A stretch of DNA of 64,000 nt from Verrucomicrobiales bacterium (GTDB lineage Bacteria; Verrucomicrobiota; Verrucomicrobiia; Limisphaerales; UBA11358), in the NCBI GenBank assembly GCA_028712475.1, contig JAQTQB010000013.1, forward strand, positions 1 through 64,000, in the 5' to 3' direction. Under the pieces are notes generated by a model. That model had not been told where the DNA came from. It saw only the letters and a list, made by a program, of their open reading frames with translations, and searched no databases. This document shows, one piece after another, positions 28,985-39,240 of this stretch (within the stretch, counting starts at the first letter, position 1; the number at the start of each line of letters is the position of its first letter). The position numbers and the translations under genes are program-made.

Positions 28985-29428
28985 TCAACTCACGCCAAGG
29001 TGTGCCCCCAGCGAGCGGCCGATGTCTTCCAAAGCTCTGGTTTCTTCCGGCGTGTATTCGTGTTCGCGGCGGGTGCCGATGCCGAGCGTGCCGATGACCT
29101 TATCGCCGTCGCGGATGGGCACGCAGAGCGCGCCGCCCACGCCGGTCTGTTTCGCGCCGGGTTTGGCCACGCCGCTGGTGTCGGTCTGCAGATTGCACAT
29201 CGTGACCGGTTGACCGGTGGCGATGACCTGTCCGGCAATGCCTTTGCCGACGGGAATGACCTTCACCATGTCCAGCAATTGCGGTGGCAATCCGACCTGC
29301 GCGACGAGCCGAAGCCACTGCGTCGGTTCATGCAGCTTGTGAATGGTGCCGGTTTCGGCATTAAATTTGGCGAGTGTGTCGCGCAGGTTTTTTTCCAGGT
29401 CGTCGGGGTTCATGGTTTTTTGTCGCAC
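28985..29428 (-). CDS. GAF-domain protein
   Basis: 147 residues (Met at 29413 is an alternative start). Single GAF fold: QVGLPPQLLDMVKVIPVGKGIAGQ, then MCNLQTD, then GALCVPI and VIGTLGIG. Free-standing GAF proteins may act as small-molecule or redox sensors or as methionine sulfoxide reductases. The cysteine pattern (one in MCNLQ, one in GALCVP) is compatible with the latter but not proof. Confidence 0.8.
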   Translation of the reverse strand: MRQKTMNPDDLEKNLRDTLAKFNAETGTIHKLHEPTQWLRLVAQVGLPPQLLDMVKVIPVGKGIAGQVIATGQPVTMCNLQTDTSGVAKPGAKQTGVGGALCVPIRDGDKVIGTLGIGTRREHEYTPEETRALEDIGRSLGAHLGVS

Positions 29429-29445
29429 TAAAAAAGCGGAGAAGC

Positions 29446-29955
29446 CTAATTTCGTTTTATCTTTCGCCTAACACTCACATTGGCGTCAATAATTTTAAAA
29501 TGACCGTCAATTTTACGGATATTATCAAGCCGCACATCCGTTAAACCATGCTTTTTTGCAACTAACTTTAGCTTTTTCAATTTTTCATCAGGCACAGGAC
29601 TTTTTCTTCCGTGTTTTTGCAAAAGACAATATTTTGTTCTCCAATAAATTTTTGCAAAGTATCTGTTACGCAAATTCACAGGAATTCTTTTATACGCCTT
29701 CAAATCATTTGCTATATTTTTAGGTTGAGAAGTCTTCAAAACCAAATCTCGTGAACGAGAAGAAATTTTATGGGCCGTTTTAAAAGCGCCTCTGCCAGAA
29801 TAATTGCTGTGCGGAAATAAAAAATGAATGATTGTTCCAGCTTCTTTGTGCGGAAAATTTGAACGTCGCCGGAAACCTTTAAATTTATCAACAAATTGAT
29901 CTATAAATTTTGCTTTCCTATGAATCAAAGCGTGCCGGAGGTTTTGATTGGGCAT
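29446..29955 (-). CDS. Small AT-rich protein with protein-kinase-like motifs
   Basis: 169 residues, no family recognised, distinctly AT-rich compared with its neighbours. The order of motifs resembles a minimal kinase fold: glycine-rich loop SGRGAFKTAHKI (residues 53-64), a lysine in LVLK74, then HGLTD140-x4-N145 with the D-to-N spacing of five typical of a catalytic loop, and IID157AN in the place of the metal-binding DFG. The length is far below a normal kinase. It could be a compact small-molecule or protein kinase, or a pseudokinase. It lies between the GAF and DUF190 genes. Confidence 0.6.
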   Translation of the reverse strand: MPNQNLRHALIHRKAKFIDQFVDKFKGFRRRSNFPHKEAGTIIHFLFPHSNYSGRGAFKTAHKISSRSRDLVLKTSQPKNIANDLKAYKRIPVNLRNRYFAKIYWRTKYCLLQKHGRKSPVPDEKLKKLKLVAKKHGLTDVRLDNIRKIDGHFKIIDANVSVRRKIKRN

Positions 29956-29971
29956 AAAATTTTGCTTGAAA

Positions 29972-30316
29972 TTATTTCCCGTCGTCGCCTGCCCGATAAT
30001 GCAGCACCTTCACTTTTTCCATCGTCACGAGGCCGCCGCCCATCATCTTGTCCAGCGTCGGCAGGAAGGCGTTGATCTTTTCCTCGCTGTCCACGATCTC
30101 GATGACCAGCGGCAGGTCCACCGAGAGCCGCAAGATTTTCGCCGTGTGCAGGTGGCTGGATTTGCCAAAGCCCATCGGCCCGCGCAACACGGTCGCCCCG
30201 GCGAGTTGGGCGGCGCGGGCGGCCAGCACGATGGCCTCGTAGAGCGGCGTGTGTTCCCAGCGGTCGCTTTCGCCGAGGAAAATCCGGAGCAGGACGGCAT
30301 CAGTTGGAATTTGCAT
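29972..30316 (-). CDS. DUF190 protein, CrcB partner
   Basis: 114 residues with the DUF190 signature: LRIFLGESDRWEHTPLYEAIV, GATVLRGPMGFG, and LVIEIVDSEEKI. DUF190 proteins are PII-like trimers usually encoded beside fluoride channels, as here. Its start is 1 bp beyond the crcB stop with an AAAGGAAAC site overlapping the end of crcB, so the pair is translationally linked. Confidence 0.9.
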   Translation of the reverse strand: MQIPTDAVLLRIFLGESDRWEHTPLYEAIVLAARAAQLAGATVLRGPMGFGKSSHLHTAKILRLSVDLPLVIEIVDSEEKINAFLPTLDKMMGGGLVTMEKVKVLHYRAGDDGK

Positions 30317-30317
30317 A

Positions 30318-30722
30318 TCAGTTTCCTTTCATTGAGTTGAACGTCGCGCCGAGCAGCCAGCCGAGCCACACGGCAACCATGCAGAGGACGACAGACAAAA
30401 TCATGTTGCCGCCAGCATAAAGCCATTCGCGTTCGCGCAGGAGGTTCAGCGTTTGCAGGCTGAACGAGGAAAACGTGGTGTAGCCGCCGCAGACGCCGAT
30501 CATGAGAAATTGCGTGGCGAACATCCGCGACTGCGAATCCATCCGTCCCTCGGAAACCGCCAGCGCGCCGATTATGCCGATGATGAACGAGCCGGTGACG
30601 TTGACGGCGAGCGTGCCCCACGGAAAGGTCGCGCCGATTTTTTCGGAGATGAGGCCGTTCAGCCAGAAGCGGCTCACGCTGCCGAGCGCGCCGCCAAGTG
30701 CCACCCATAAGTATGCGAGCAT
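30318..30722 (-). CDS. crcB: Fluoride channel CrcB/Fluc
   Basis: 134 residues from the Met at 30722. A longer in-frame reading consists of translated hairpin repeat. Four transmembrane helices, with GGALGSVSRFWL, GTLAVNVTGSF and GVCGGYTTFSSFS, the fluoride-pore motifs of the dual-topology Fluc channel. It exports fluoride by passive flow. No fluoride riboswitch core was found upstream, where a twin-hairpin repeat lies instead. Confidence 0.95.
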   Translation of the reverse strand: MLAYLWVALGGALGSVSRFWLNGLISEKIGATFPWGTLAVNVTGSFIIGIIGALAVSEGRMDSQSRMFATQFLMIGVCGGYTTFSSFSLQTLNLLREREWLYAGGNMILSVVLCMVAVWLGWLLGATFNSMKGN

Positions 30723-30778
30723 AAAATCCACCGCAAATTTGCCGTGCCGCCGCGATTTGGCAACTGGAAAGCGAACAG

Positions 30779-30940
30779 GATGCATTTTAACGCTGCCCCC
30801 GTTTTCTCCCTCTCCTCCCCCGAGGGAGGAGAGGGCCGGGGTGAGGAGACACAATGTTTCCAGATCAATTCCCCTCACCCCAACCCTCTCCCCGTTTGGG
30901 CGGGGAGAGGGGGTCGGAGGGGCGGCGTCACGACGCGCCC
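30779..30940. mobile_element. Twin-hairpin MITE-like element, copy 2
   Basis: 162 bp between divergent crcB and eno. The same two hairpins occur in the same order as copy 1 (CCCTCTCCTCCCCCGAGGGA... then CTCCCCGTTTGGGCGGGGAG), separated by about 25 bp, with more degenerate terminal repeats (AACGCTGCCCCCG / GGGGCGGCGT). Confidence 0.7.
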
Positions 30941-30954
30941 CCCGCAACGCTTCC

Positions 30955-30982
30955 TTGACTCGCGTCGCGTGGCTTTTATTAT
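30955..30982 (+). promoter_or_regulatory. Predicted eno promoter
   Basis: TTGACT (30955-30960), a 16-bp spacer, and TATTAT (30977-30982), placed 40 bp before the eno start codon with an AAAAGGA site at 31005. It lies just to the right of the twin-hairpin element. Confidence 0.55.
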
Positions 30983-31006
30983 TTGCGCTCAAATTGCAGT
31001 ATTTAA

Positions 31007-32311
<1,305 letters not shown>

Positions 32312-32313
32312 GT

Positions 32314-32357
32314 GTAGCGTCGAGCCTGTGGCTCGACCAATGCGACCACAGGTCGCA
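32314..32357. repeat. GTAGCGTC / CGACCACAGG palindromic repeat
   Basis: Small stems CGAGCCTGTGGCTCG and GCGACCACAGGTCGC directly after eno. Related to the GTAGCGGC repeat at 47173-47250. Confidence 0.5.
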
Positions 32358-32372
32358 CACTGCAAAATTCAA

Positions 32373-32406
32373 ACCCCGGAAGCCATGCTGGCCTCCGGGG
32401 TTTTTC
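32373..32406 (+). terminator. Intrinsic terminator after eno
   Basis: CCCCGGAAGCC pairs imperfectly with GGCCTCCGGGG around an ATGCT loop, followed by TTTTT. The same CGGAAGCC...GGCTTCCGG stem type ends the eno fragment (35576) and the gene at 35905. Confidence 0.85.
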
Positions 32407-32430
32407 ATGCAGGATGGCATCCGTTGAAAT

Positions 32431-35070
32431 TTACGGGACAGTGTATTTGATCCGATAGAACCGCGCGCCCGTGGCCGACGGCCCGCCGGAAGTCTGGGCG
32501 GTGAATTCATCTTCAAACCAGCTCACACTGTTCGTGGCGGCGAAGCTGCCGTGCGCCACAAAAGGCTGCCAGTTTGCGTCCGTCAGGGTGTTCTTGAATT
32601 CGATGGCGTAGTTCAAACCGGGACGCGAAAAGAATTCAAGGCGGAAGCTGTTGGTCGGTGTCATGCTGACGGATTTTGTCGCATAGGCGGTGACCCAGGT
32701 GGTCTGCGCCATCAACGTCGGCGGACATTTGCCGTTGTTATTCCAGAGGTCGTAAATCGCCTGGCCGTTGGTGTTGCTGTGATTTTCGTCGCGCAGAAAC
32801 TCGACGAACTCCTTGCTGGTGCTCTGGTAATACAGCTTCACATTGGCGCGAACTGTCCCGGCCGGGAGATTGTAGAGGGAATCATCCCAGTATTGCCCGT
32901 CCGCATAACTGTAGCCAACGGGTGCGCCGCCAAACGCGGCATAGGTCGTGTTGGTGAAGCCGCGCGGCGGAATACGGTTATCCTCGTATGTCTTGTTGTT
33001 CAGCACAAAATGGAACGAGGCATCGGCATCCAGACCGAGAAGCCCGCTGATGTTGGTGTCAATACCGGGATGCACCTCGTAAATTTTCGCCTCCGCATCG
33101 CGGGTCAGGACGCCGTTCGTGGGATTGTAGGCGCAGGATTCGCCGAGCAGGGCGCTGGCCTGATCGTAGAATTTCACGTTCACCCAGACGCGGCGGCCTT
33201 CGGGATAACCCGTGGGCAGCTTGTGACCGCATTCGTTGGTGACCGTGACGATGAGGATGTCATTGGTATCGCCCACTACCAATGTGGCGGCGTTGGTCAG
33301 CATTTGCGTGGCGCGGCTGATGCCGGCCTGGATCGCGGCGGCGTTCACTTCGGTTGGATACAGGTTTGTCAGCAGCCCGGGCAGCCAGGTGCTGCCGCCG
33401 GTCATGTCATGCAATCCCATGTCCGTGCGCAACGGCACACCGGGATTGATGTTGGTGTTGCAGATGTAGCCGGAGGTGGAGTGCAGATGACATTGCTGGC
33501 AGGTGGAGACGCGTCCGTCCGGGCGATTTCCCGCAAATTGCGGCGCGTAAACACCGTTCGATGAAGCGTAATCGCTGTTCAACCATTCGCTGAAAGTGCG
33601 TTCCACCGGTGCCATGAAGTGCGGCGAAAACGTCGTGCTGGCGGCGTCAAAGGTGTTGGGCTGGTAAACACCGTCGTTGTCCTTGGTGAATGCCGGATTG
33701 CTCACGTCGTGGCAGGTGCCGCAAAACGCCGCAGAGCGATGAAACGGCGAACCGATGGCATCATGTCCCAGCGTGGCATTCGTGTAAGGCCCGCGCCGCA
33801 GGCCGGTTGAATCAATCACGAACATGCCGTTGCCGTAGTTGGTGCCGGCGAACGACAGGGCCGCGAGGATGGGCACGTCATTTGTCGGGCTGACGCCGGC
33901 GGTGTAAACCGGGTTCACCATCCGATGACAGAGGGCGCAAGTGACGCCATCCCGGTCTGCCGCCTGCATCCGGCTGCCATCCGTCGGCACGGAACGTCCC
34001 GCCAGCCAGCCGCGCGAGAAGTGACAGCGCAAACACAGATCGCCGGAATTGGCCGCATCCTGATTGGCGATCGCCATGTTGGCCATGAACAGCGGATCGC
34101 GGGCGGCGTTGGCCATCATGCTGCCCTGCCAGTTGAAATGCGGCTCGACCGACTGGTCATAGCCGCCGTGGCAGGTGGCACAACTGGCCGAGGAATCCAA
34201 GTCTGGCCCGTGCTCGAAAGGCTGTGTGCCGGGCATGTCAAAATCCCGCAGCGTGCTGGCGACGCCGTGGATGTTGGTGAACGCGCCGGAGACGATGGTG
34301 AATGCCGCATCGCTGACATCGAAGTTGGTGTTGCCGTAGGTGTCCGCAGCCACAACTTTGATGCGCGCCTGCGCCGTGGGCCGGTCGGCGGGCACCCACG
34401 AATATGTCCCGGCATTGCCCAGGTTCCGGGCGACTTGCTGATAGGTCGAGCCGTTGTCGAGCGAAACATAGATGTTGATGGCGGCAACACCGCTGGCGTC
34501 GGAGGCGGACCAGGTGACATTCGTTGGAAGGTTCGCGACGAAAATCTCTCCGCCATTCGGCGCAAGCAGGGTGACGGCTGGCGGCGTGGTGTCGCCACCG
34601 ATGACCGGTGTCAGATGACCCGCGATGTCGCCGAGTGCCACATTGGAAACCAGATTGGTGTTCGCTGTCGTCAATCCCGGAAACGTGGGGGTGTTGGCGT
34701 AGGTCACAGTGTTGGTAATTTCCGTATCGTTGGAAAAGCCATCGCTGTCCGAATCCGCAGCGCGGACGGCCAGAATTGCTGCCGTCGCGTTCATGCCGTT
34801 GGTGTCGTAAATGGCCTGCACTGCCGCTCCGTAAAGGTTGCGGGTGCCGCCGCCGTTGAAATCATAATGGCACACACCGCAGTGACCGGAGTGGCTTGGC
34901 ACGCTGTCCAGCGTGGTGCCGACGGCATTTGTATAAATTGAGAAAAAGGCCTTGCGAATGGTCGGCCTTGCTTCAGTGAGAGTGGCCGACAACAGCAGGC
35001 ATCCGATGGCGATCACGTTTAAGGAAACGATGCAAACCGGTTGGCAGATGGAAGAAGATGGTGTCTTCAT
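32431..35070 (-). CDS. Secreted hexaheme c-type cytochrome
   Basis: 879 residues from the Met at 35070, which gives a signal peptide; 35118 is an alternative start. Six CxxCH heme sites in order: CGVCH (N-terminal), CATCH, CLRCH, CALCH, CGTCH and CQQCH. Between the first and second hemes are a calcium-loop-like DSDSDGFSND and an immunoglobulin-like segment (PNGGEIFVANLPTNVTWSASD). The C-terminus resembles a sandwich domain often seen in verrucomicrobial secreted proteins. Probable extracytoplasmic electron transfer; substrate unknown. The gene is the only cargo between intact eno and a second eno 3' end, in reverse orientation. Confidence 0.8.
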   Translation of the reverse strand: MKTPSSSICQPVCIVSLNVIAIGCLLLSATLTEARPTIRKAFFSIYTNAVGTTLDSVPSHSGHCGVCHYDFNGGGTRNLYGAAVQAIYDTNGMNATAAILAVRAADSDSDGFSNDTEITNTVTYANTPTFPGLTTANTNLVSNVALGDIAGHLTPVIGGDTTPPAVTLLAPNGGEIFVANLPTNVTWSASDASGVAAINIYVSLDNGSTYQQVARNLGNAGTYSWVPADRPTAQARIKVVAADTYGNTNFDVSDAAFTIVSGAFTNIHGVASTLRDFDMPGTQPFEHGPDLDSSASCATCHGGYDQSVEPHFNWQGSMMANAARDPLFMANMAIANQDAANSGDLCLRCHFSRGWLAGRSVPTDGSRMQAADRDGVTCALCHRMVNPVYTAGVSPTNDVPILAALSFAGTNYGNGMFVIDSTGLRRGPYTNATLGHDAIGSPFHRSAAFCGTCHDVSNPAFTKDNDGVYQPNTFDAASTTFSPHFMAPVERTFSEWLNSDYASSNGVYAPQFAGNRPDGRVSTCQQCHLHSTSGYICNTNINPGVPLRTDMGLHDMTGGSTWLPGLLTNLYPTEVNAAAIQAGISRATQMLTNAATLVVGDTNDILIVTVTNECGHKLPTGYPEGRRVWVNVKFYDQASALLGESCAYNPTNGVLTRDAEAKIYEVHPGIDTNISGLLGLDADASFHFVLNNKTYEDNRIPPRGFTNTTYAAFGGAPVGYSYADGQYWDDSLYNLPAGTVRANVKLYYQSTSKEFVEFLRDENHSNTNGQAIYDLWNNNGKCPPTLMAQTTWVTAYATKSVSMTPTNSFRLEFFSRPGLNYAIEFKNTLTDANWQPFVAHGSFAATNSVSWFEDEFTAQTSGGPSATGARFYRIKYTVP

Positions 35071-35118
35071 GGCATTTTGCGCTGTTGTGAAACCGGACGT
35101 CAGCGAACACCTGGGCAA

Positions 35119-35557
<439 letters not shown>

Positions 35558-35575
35558 GTTTCTTTATAATTCAAT

Positions 35576-35612
35576 AACCGGAAGCCGGGCAACTGGCTTC
35601 CGGTTTTATTGT
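35576..35612 (+). terminator. Intrinsic terminator after the eno fragment
   Basis: ACCGGAAGCC / GGCTTCCGGT stem with GGGCAACT loop, then TTTATTGTTTT. It is a close relative of the eno terminator at 32373. Confidence 0.8.
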
Positions 35613-35904
35613 TTTAGATCCCATGGCTTGTCATGGTTGTCTGGTTTATTGCAGGGCTGACGAATTTGAATCGGGAGTTTAGAAATTTGGTTCCTCGACG
35701 TTTGTAACGGGTAGTTAGCCATAGGTAACGTGATCATTGATAACGGGGCGATTGACCGCGACCCCTCCCTCAAGCAACTGGCCGTGTTGCTGGAACAACC
35801 TGCTGAACAAAAGTGAGTGCCGCCGGAACAGCCGTTCCTTTTTAGGTTGCACCAGCGTGGTGTGAGCATAGAATCACGCCTCCAAGTCCAACAACGCATC
35901 CACT
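35613..35904. other. Intergenic, nothing firm seen
   Basis: 292 bp between the eno-fragment terminator and the next gene. Short GATAACG/GTAACGT repeats near 35700-35750. No RNA gene recognised. Confidence 0.3.
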
Positions 35905-36453
35905 ATGAAAAAACTGCTCGTTATCATCGCTCTCGTCATCAGCGCCGCCGGTTTGCAGGCGGAAGACTCGCATCCATTTCAGGCTTCGCTCACGCCGGAC
36001 ATCGCCATTTATCCGAAGACCGCCGAAATCCGCGGCCTTTCGTTGAGCATCTGGGGCGAAAATCCGCAACAAGGCGTCGCGCTCGGCATTGTGAACGGCA
36101 GCACCGGCGACAGTGCCGGCTTTACCTGGGGCTTGTTCAACTATGCGGACTCCTACACCGGCGTTTCGTGGGGTTTGGTCAACTACAGCAAGGTCAGCTT
36201 TGTCGGCTGGCAGGGCGGCATCTGGCTTCCCTTGGTGAATGTTTCCAAGGGCAGCTTCATTGGCTTTCAGGACGCCTGGCTTTGTAACTATGCCCAGGAG
36301 TTTCATGGCCTTCAGTTGGGTCTGGTGAACTATGCGGAAAATCTCCACGGCGTGCAGATCGGTCTCGCGAACATCGCCATGAACAACGGGTGGTTCGATG
36401 ACTTTCCCGACCAGCTGGCCACCGGCTTCCCCATCGTCAACTGGTCGTTCTAA
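35905..36453 (+). CDS. Secreted repeat protein (LA_2272-like)
   Basis: 182 residues with a signal peptide (1-19). The mature part is built from short repeats of the form G-x3-GLxNxx (GVALGIVNGS, GFTWGLFNYA, GVSWGLVNYS, GLQLGLVNYA, GVQIGLANIA) that suggest a beta-helical or barrel-like surface protein as in the LA_2272 family. Function unknown. It is followed by a strong terminator. Confidence 0.7.
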   Translation: MKKLLVIIALVISAAGLQAEDSHPFQASLTPDIAIYPKTAEIRGLSLSIWGENPQQGVALGIVNGSTGDSAGFTWGLFNYADSYTGVSWGLVNYSKVSFVGWQGGIWLPLVNVSKGSFIGFQDAWLCNYAQEFHGLQLGLVNYAENLHGVQIGLANIAMNNGWFDDFPDQLATGFPIVNWSF

Positions 36454-36472
36454 AAAATCTTTCTGATTCAAA

Positions 36473-36504
36473 CCGGAGGCCGGGCTGCTGGCTTCCGGTT
36501 TTTT
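36473..36504 (+). terminator. Intrinsic terminator
   Basis: CCGGAGGCC pairs with GGCTTCCGG around GGGCTGCT, then TTTTTTC. It closes the gene at 35905-36453. Confidence 0.85.
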
Positions 36505-36518
36505 CATTTTCTAAACGA

Positions 36519-36758
36519 TCAATACCCTCGCTTCAACAGCCACCAGACCGCGAACACTGCGGCGATGCCGACCAGCGACATCACCAGTGCGTTCGGGCCG
36601 ATGAACGACATGATCGTCATGACAAAACCGCCGAGAAAGGGAACCAACGACCGTTGTTTGAAACCGTAAAAACAATAGCCGCCCGCCACCGCGCCCCAGA
36701 GGCACGAAGCCCAGAGAAAATTTTGATCCAGCAGAAAACTTTGATTCAGTGTGTCCAT
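36519..36758 (-). CDS. Small membrane protein, unknown
   Basis: 79 residues with two or three hydrophobic helices (about 12-31, 38-55, 58-75). No family recognised. Convergent with the preceding gene, sharing its terminator region. Confidence 0.55.
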   Translation of the reverse strand: MDTLNQSFLLDQNFLWASCLWGAVAGGYCFYGFKQRSLVPFLGGFVMTIMSFIGPNALVMSLVGIAAVFAVWWLLKRGY

Positions 36759-36912
36759 CGGTCGGCGTCAATATGCCGTCGCCGTCCTGTTCCGGCAACT
36801 GCTGGCTTTTGCGGGCAGTGAATGGAACGCGGCTGACGCTTCGCGCACAGCCGAAGAAGATTTGCAAAACAGACCACTACCTTTTCCCGCCGCCGCGTGC
36901 TAACTTTTTCGC

Positions 36913-37122
36913 GTGAGCCGTTTCTTCAAGCCCAACATTGATTCGCGTGGCCGTCTCGTGCGCGGCGGCATCGCCGTGCTGCTGTTCATCGCGGGTGGCG
37001 CGATTGCCTGTGACGTCCTGTGGCTGGGGCTCGTGTTTGTCGGCATCGGCATCTTTACGTTGTTTGAGGCCGTGCGCGGCTGGTGCCTCGCCCGCGCGTG
37101 CGGCGTGAAAACGAAAATCTAA
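36913..37122 (+). CDS. DUF2892 / YgaP-like small membrane protein
   Basis: 69 residues from GTG 36913. Begins RFFKPNIDSRGRLVRGGIAVLLF with two membrane helices and ends in a cysteine-bearing tail. The layout RxxRxxxG plus two helices matches DUF2892 proteins, whose role is unclear. Confidence 0.7.
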   Translation: MSRFFKPNIDSRGRLVRGGIAVLLFIAGGAIACDVLWLGLVFVGIGIFTLFEAVRGWCLARACGVKTKI

Positions 37123-37208
37123 AATTTCGATTTGCGATATACGATTTACGCGCTGTGTCGTGGAAATTCAAATAAGACTCGTAAATCGTAAATCGCATAT
37201 CGTAAATT
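37123..37208. repeat. Inverted heptamer repeat (GATTTAC / GTAAATC)
   Basis: Left arm GATTTGCGATATACGATTTA and right arm of tandem GTAAATC / GCATATC / GTAAATT units are near reverse complements separated by about 30 bp. It ends 6 bp before the start codon of the peptidase gene and would form a large hairpin in its leader. Confidence 0.8.
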
Positions 37209-37214
37209 CCTCGC

Positions 37215-39008
37215 ATGAATTTGTTGCCCTTCAAAAATCTGCCCGCGCACAAGCCGCGTTCGTTCGTTCCCCAAAACATTGACCTCGGCGACTGGCCGCA
37301 GATCGCGCCGCTGTTCGACCAGTTGGAACGGCGTGCCGCCGGGGCCAATGGCGCCGCCGAACTGGAACGCTGGCTGCTCGACTGGAGCGAACTCAATGCC
37401 GCGCTCGATGAAGCGTCGTCGCGCCGGTATATCGCCATGACGTGCCACACGGACAACGCGGACGCGGAAAAGGCGTATCTGCATTTCGTCGAGCACGTCG
37501 AGCCGCAGCTCAAGCCGCGGCAGTTCGCGCTGGAGAACATTTATGTCGCACATCCGTCGCGGGCAGAGTTGCTCGCGATTGGAACGCCGGTCTCCGATCC
37601 GGCGAGTTCGGGAAAAACCAACGCGCCGGGTCGGAGACTGGCGCTCCGTTACGCCGTCTTCGACCGCGATGTGAAGAACCACGTCGAGCTGTTCCGCGCG
37701 GAAAACGTGGCGCTGGAAACCGAAGAGGCGAAGCTGTGCCAGCAGTATCAAAAACTCATCGGTGCGCAGACGGTGAATTTTCGCGGCGAGGAAAAAACAC
37801 TCGTGCAGATGGGCCGTTATCTCGAAGAACCGGACCGCGCGCTGCGGCAGGAGGCGTGGGAACTCGTCGCCCAACGCCGACTGCAGGACGTGGACAAGTG
37901 CGAGGAGATTTTTGAAGAACTTATCAAGCTCCGCACGCAGATCGCCAGGAACGCGGGCTTTGAGAATTACCGCGACTACGCGTTCCGCCAGAAAGGCCGT
38001 TTTGATTACACGCCGGAGAATTGCCTGCAATTTCACGACGCGGTGGAAAAAGAGATCATGCCCGCCGTCCGCGAAATCCAGAACGACCGCAAGCGCCAGT
38101 TGAAACTGGAGAAGCTGCGTCCGTGGGATCTGGCGGTTGACCCGCAGAATCGCGCGCCGTTGAAGCCGTTCGTGGAAGTCGGCGAGATGGTTTCGCGCAC
38201 GCAGAAGATTTTCAACCGCCTCGACGCGGAACTCGCGGCGGGTTTCCAGCAGATGCAGGATTTGAAGCTGCTCGACCTCGACAATCGCAAGGGCAAGGCG
38301 CCGGGCGGTTATCAATCCACGCTGGCCGAGGCGCGCGTGCCGTTCATTTTCATGAACGCCATCGGCCTCCAGCGCGACGTGGAGACGATCTTGCACGAGG
38401 CCGGCCACGCGTTCCATGCGCAGGCGACGCGCGCCGAGGATTTGTATCCGTATCGCAGCGCGCCGATTGAATTCTGCGAAGTCGCCTCGATGAGCATGGA
38501 GCTGCTCGGCAACGAATTTCTGGAAGAGTTTTATCCGACGCCCGAAGCCAACCGCGCGCGCAAGACGCATCTCGAAGGCATCATCGGTTTCTTCCCGTGG
38601 ATGGCCACGGTGGACGCATTCCAGCACTGGATCTACACGCACGCCGGCCACACGCGCGCGGAACGCAAGGCGGCCTATCTGCAATTGATGGACCGCTTCG
38701 GCGGCGACACGGACTGGAGCGGCTACGAGGAATCGCGCGCATATTCGTGGCACCGGCAGCTTCACATTTTCCTGCATCCGTTTTACTATGTGGAATACGG
38801 CATCGCGCAGCTTGGCGCGTTGCAGGTCTGGGCGAATTCGCGGCGCGACAAGGCAAAGGCGCTGGGCGATTATAAAAAATCCCTCGCGCTCGGCGGTTCG
38901 CGTCCGTTGCCGGAATTGTTTTCTGCGGCGGGCTGCAAATTTCAATTCGATGTCGCAACGATCAAGCCGCTGATTCAACTGGCGGGGACGGAGTTGAAGA
39001 AGCTGTAA
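37215..39008 (+). CDS. pepF: M3-family oligoendopeptidase
   Basis: 597 residues. Zinc metallopeptidase with H394-E-A-G-H398 in TILHEAGHAFHAQ and the downstream glutamate region FCEVASMSMELL. It degrades short peptides in the cytoplasm (known for oligoendopeptidase F). The start is preceded by a heptamer hairpin with no good Shine-Dalgarno. The last 117 bp recur at 39868-39984 (80 percent), beyond a nuclease cassette. Confidence 0.93.
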   Translation: MNLLPFKNLPAHKPRSFVPQNIDLGDWPQIAPLFDQLERRAAGANGAAELERWLLDWSELNAALDEASSRRYIAMTCHTDNADAEKAYLHFVEHVEPQLKPRQFALENIYVAHPSRAELLAIGTPVSDPASSGKTNAPGRRLALRYAVFDRDVKNHVELFRAENVALETEEAKLCQQYQKLIGAQTVNFRGEEKTLVQMGRYLEEPDRALRQEAWELVAQRRLQDVDKCEEIFEELIKLRTQIARNAGFENYRDYAFRQKGRFDYTPENCLQFHDAVEKEIMPAVREIQNDRKRQLKLEKLRPWDLAVDPQNRAPLKPFVEVGEMVSRTQKIFNRLDAELAAGFQQMQDLKLLDLDNRKGKAPGGYQSTLAEARVPFIFMNAIGLQRDVETILHEAGHAFHAQATRAEDLYPYRSAPIEFCEVASMSMELLGNEFLEEFYPTPEANRARKTHLEGIIGFFPWMATVDAFQHWIYTHAGHTRAERKAAYLQLMDRFGGDTDWSGYEESRAYSWHRQLHIFLHPFYYVEYGIAQLGALQVWANSRRDKAKALGDYKKSLALGGSRPLPELFSAAGCKFQFDVATIKPLIQLAGTELKKL

Positions 39009-39026
39009 GCCCGACGCGCCTCGTCA

Positions 39027-39070
39027 CCCTCTCCCCGCCCAAACGGGGAGAGGGCCGGGGTGAGGGGTTC
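39027..39070. repeat. Outer-left hairpin of the DUF559 cassette
   Basis: CTCTCCCCGCCCAAACGGGG hairpin followed by a GGCCGGGGTGAGGGGTTC tail, starting 18 bp after the pepF stop. It is the inverted counterpart of 39811-39853 with two mismatches. Confidence 0.85.
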
Positions 39071-39160
39071 AATAATATCAAACCCGGCAGCTTCAACATC
39101 CGCTGGAAAATATTCTTTGCTGTCTCGCATGACCAGCATTTTTGGTTTTAGAAATTACGG

Positions 39161-39203
39161 CCTCCTCACCCCGGCCCTCTCCTCCTTTGGGGGAGGAGAG
39201 GGA
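39161..39203. repeat. Inner-left inverted repeat of the DUF559 cassette
   Basis: 43 bp, the reverse complement of 39731-39773 at 42 of 43 positions. It contains the CCTCACCCCGGCCCTCTCC arm and a CTCTCCTCC / GGAGGAGAG hairpin. Confidence 0.9.
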
Positions 39204-39240
39204 GTCGGCGGCGGCGCGCGTTGACTCTTGATTTTCTTGC

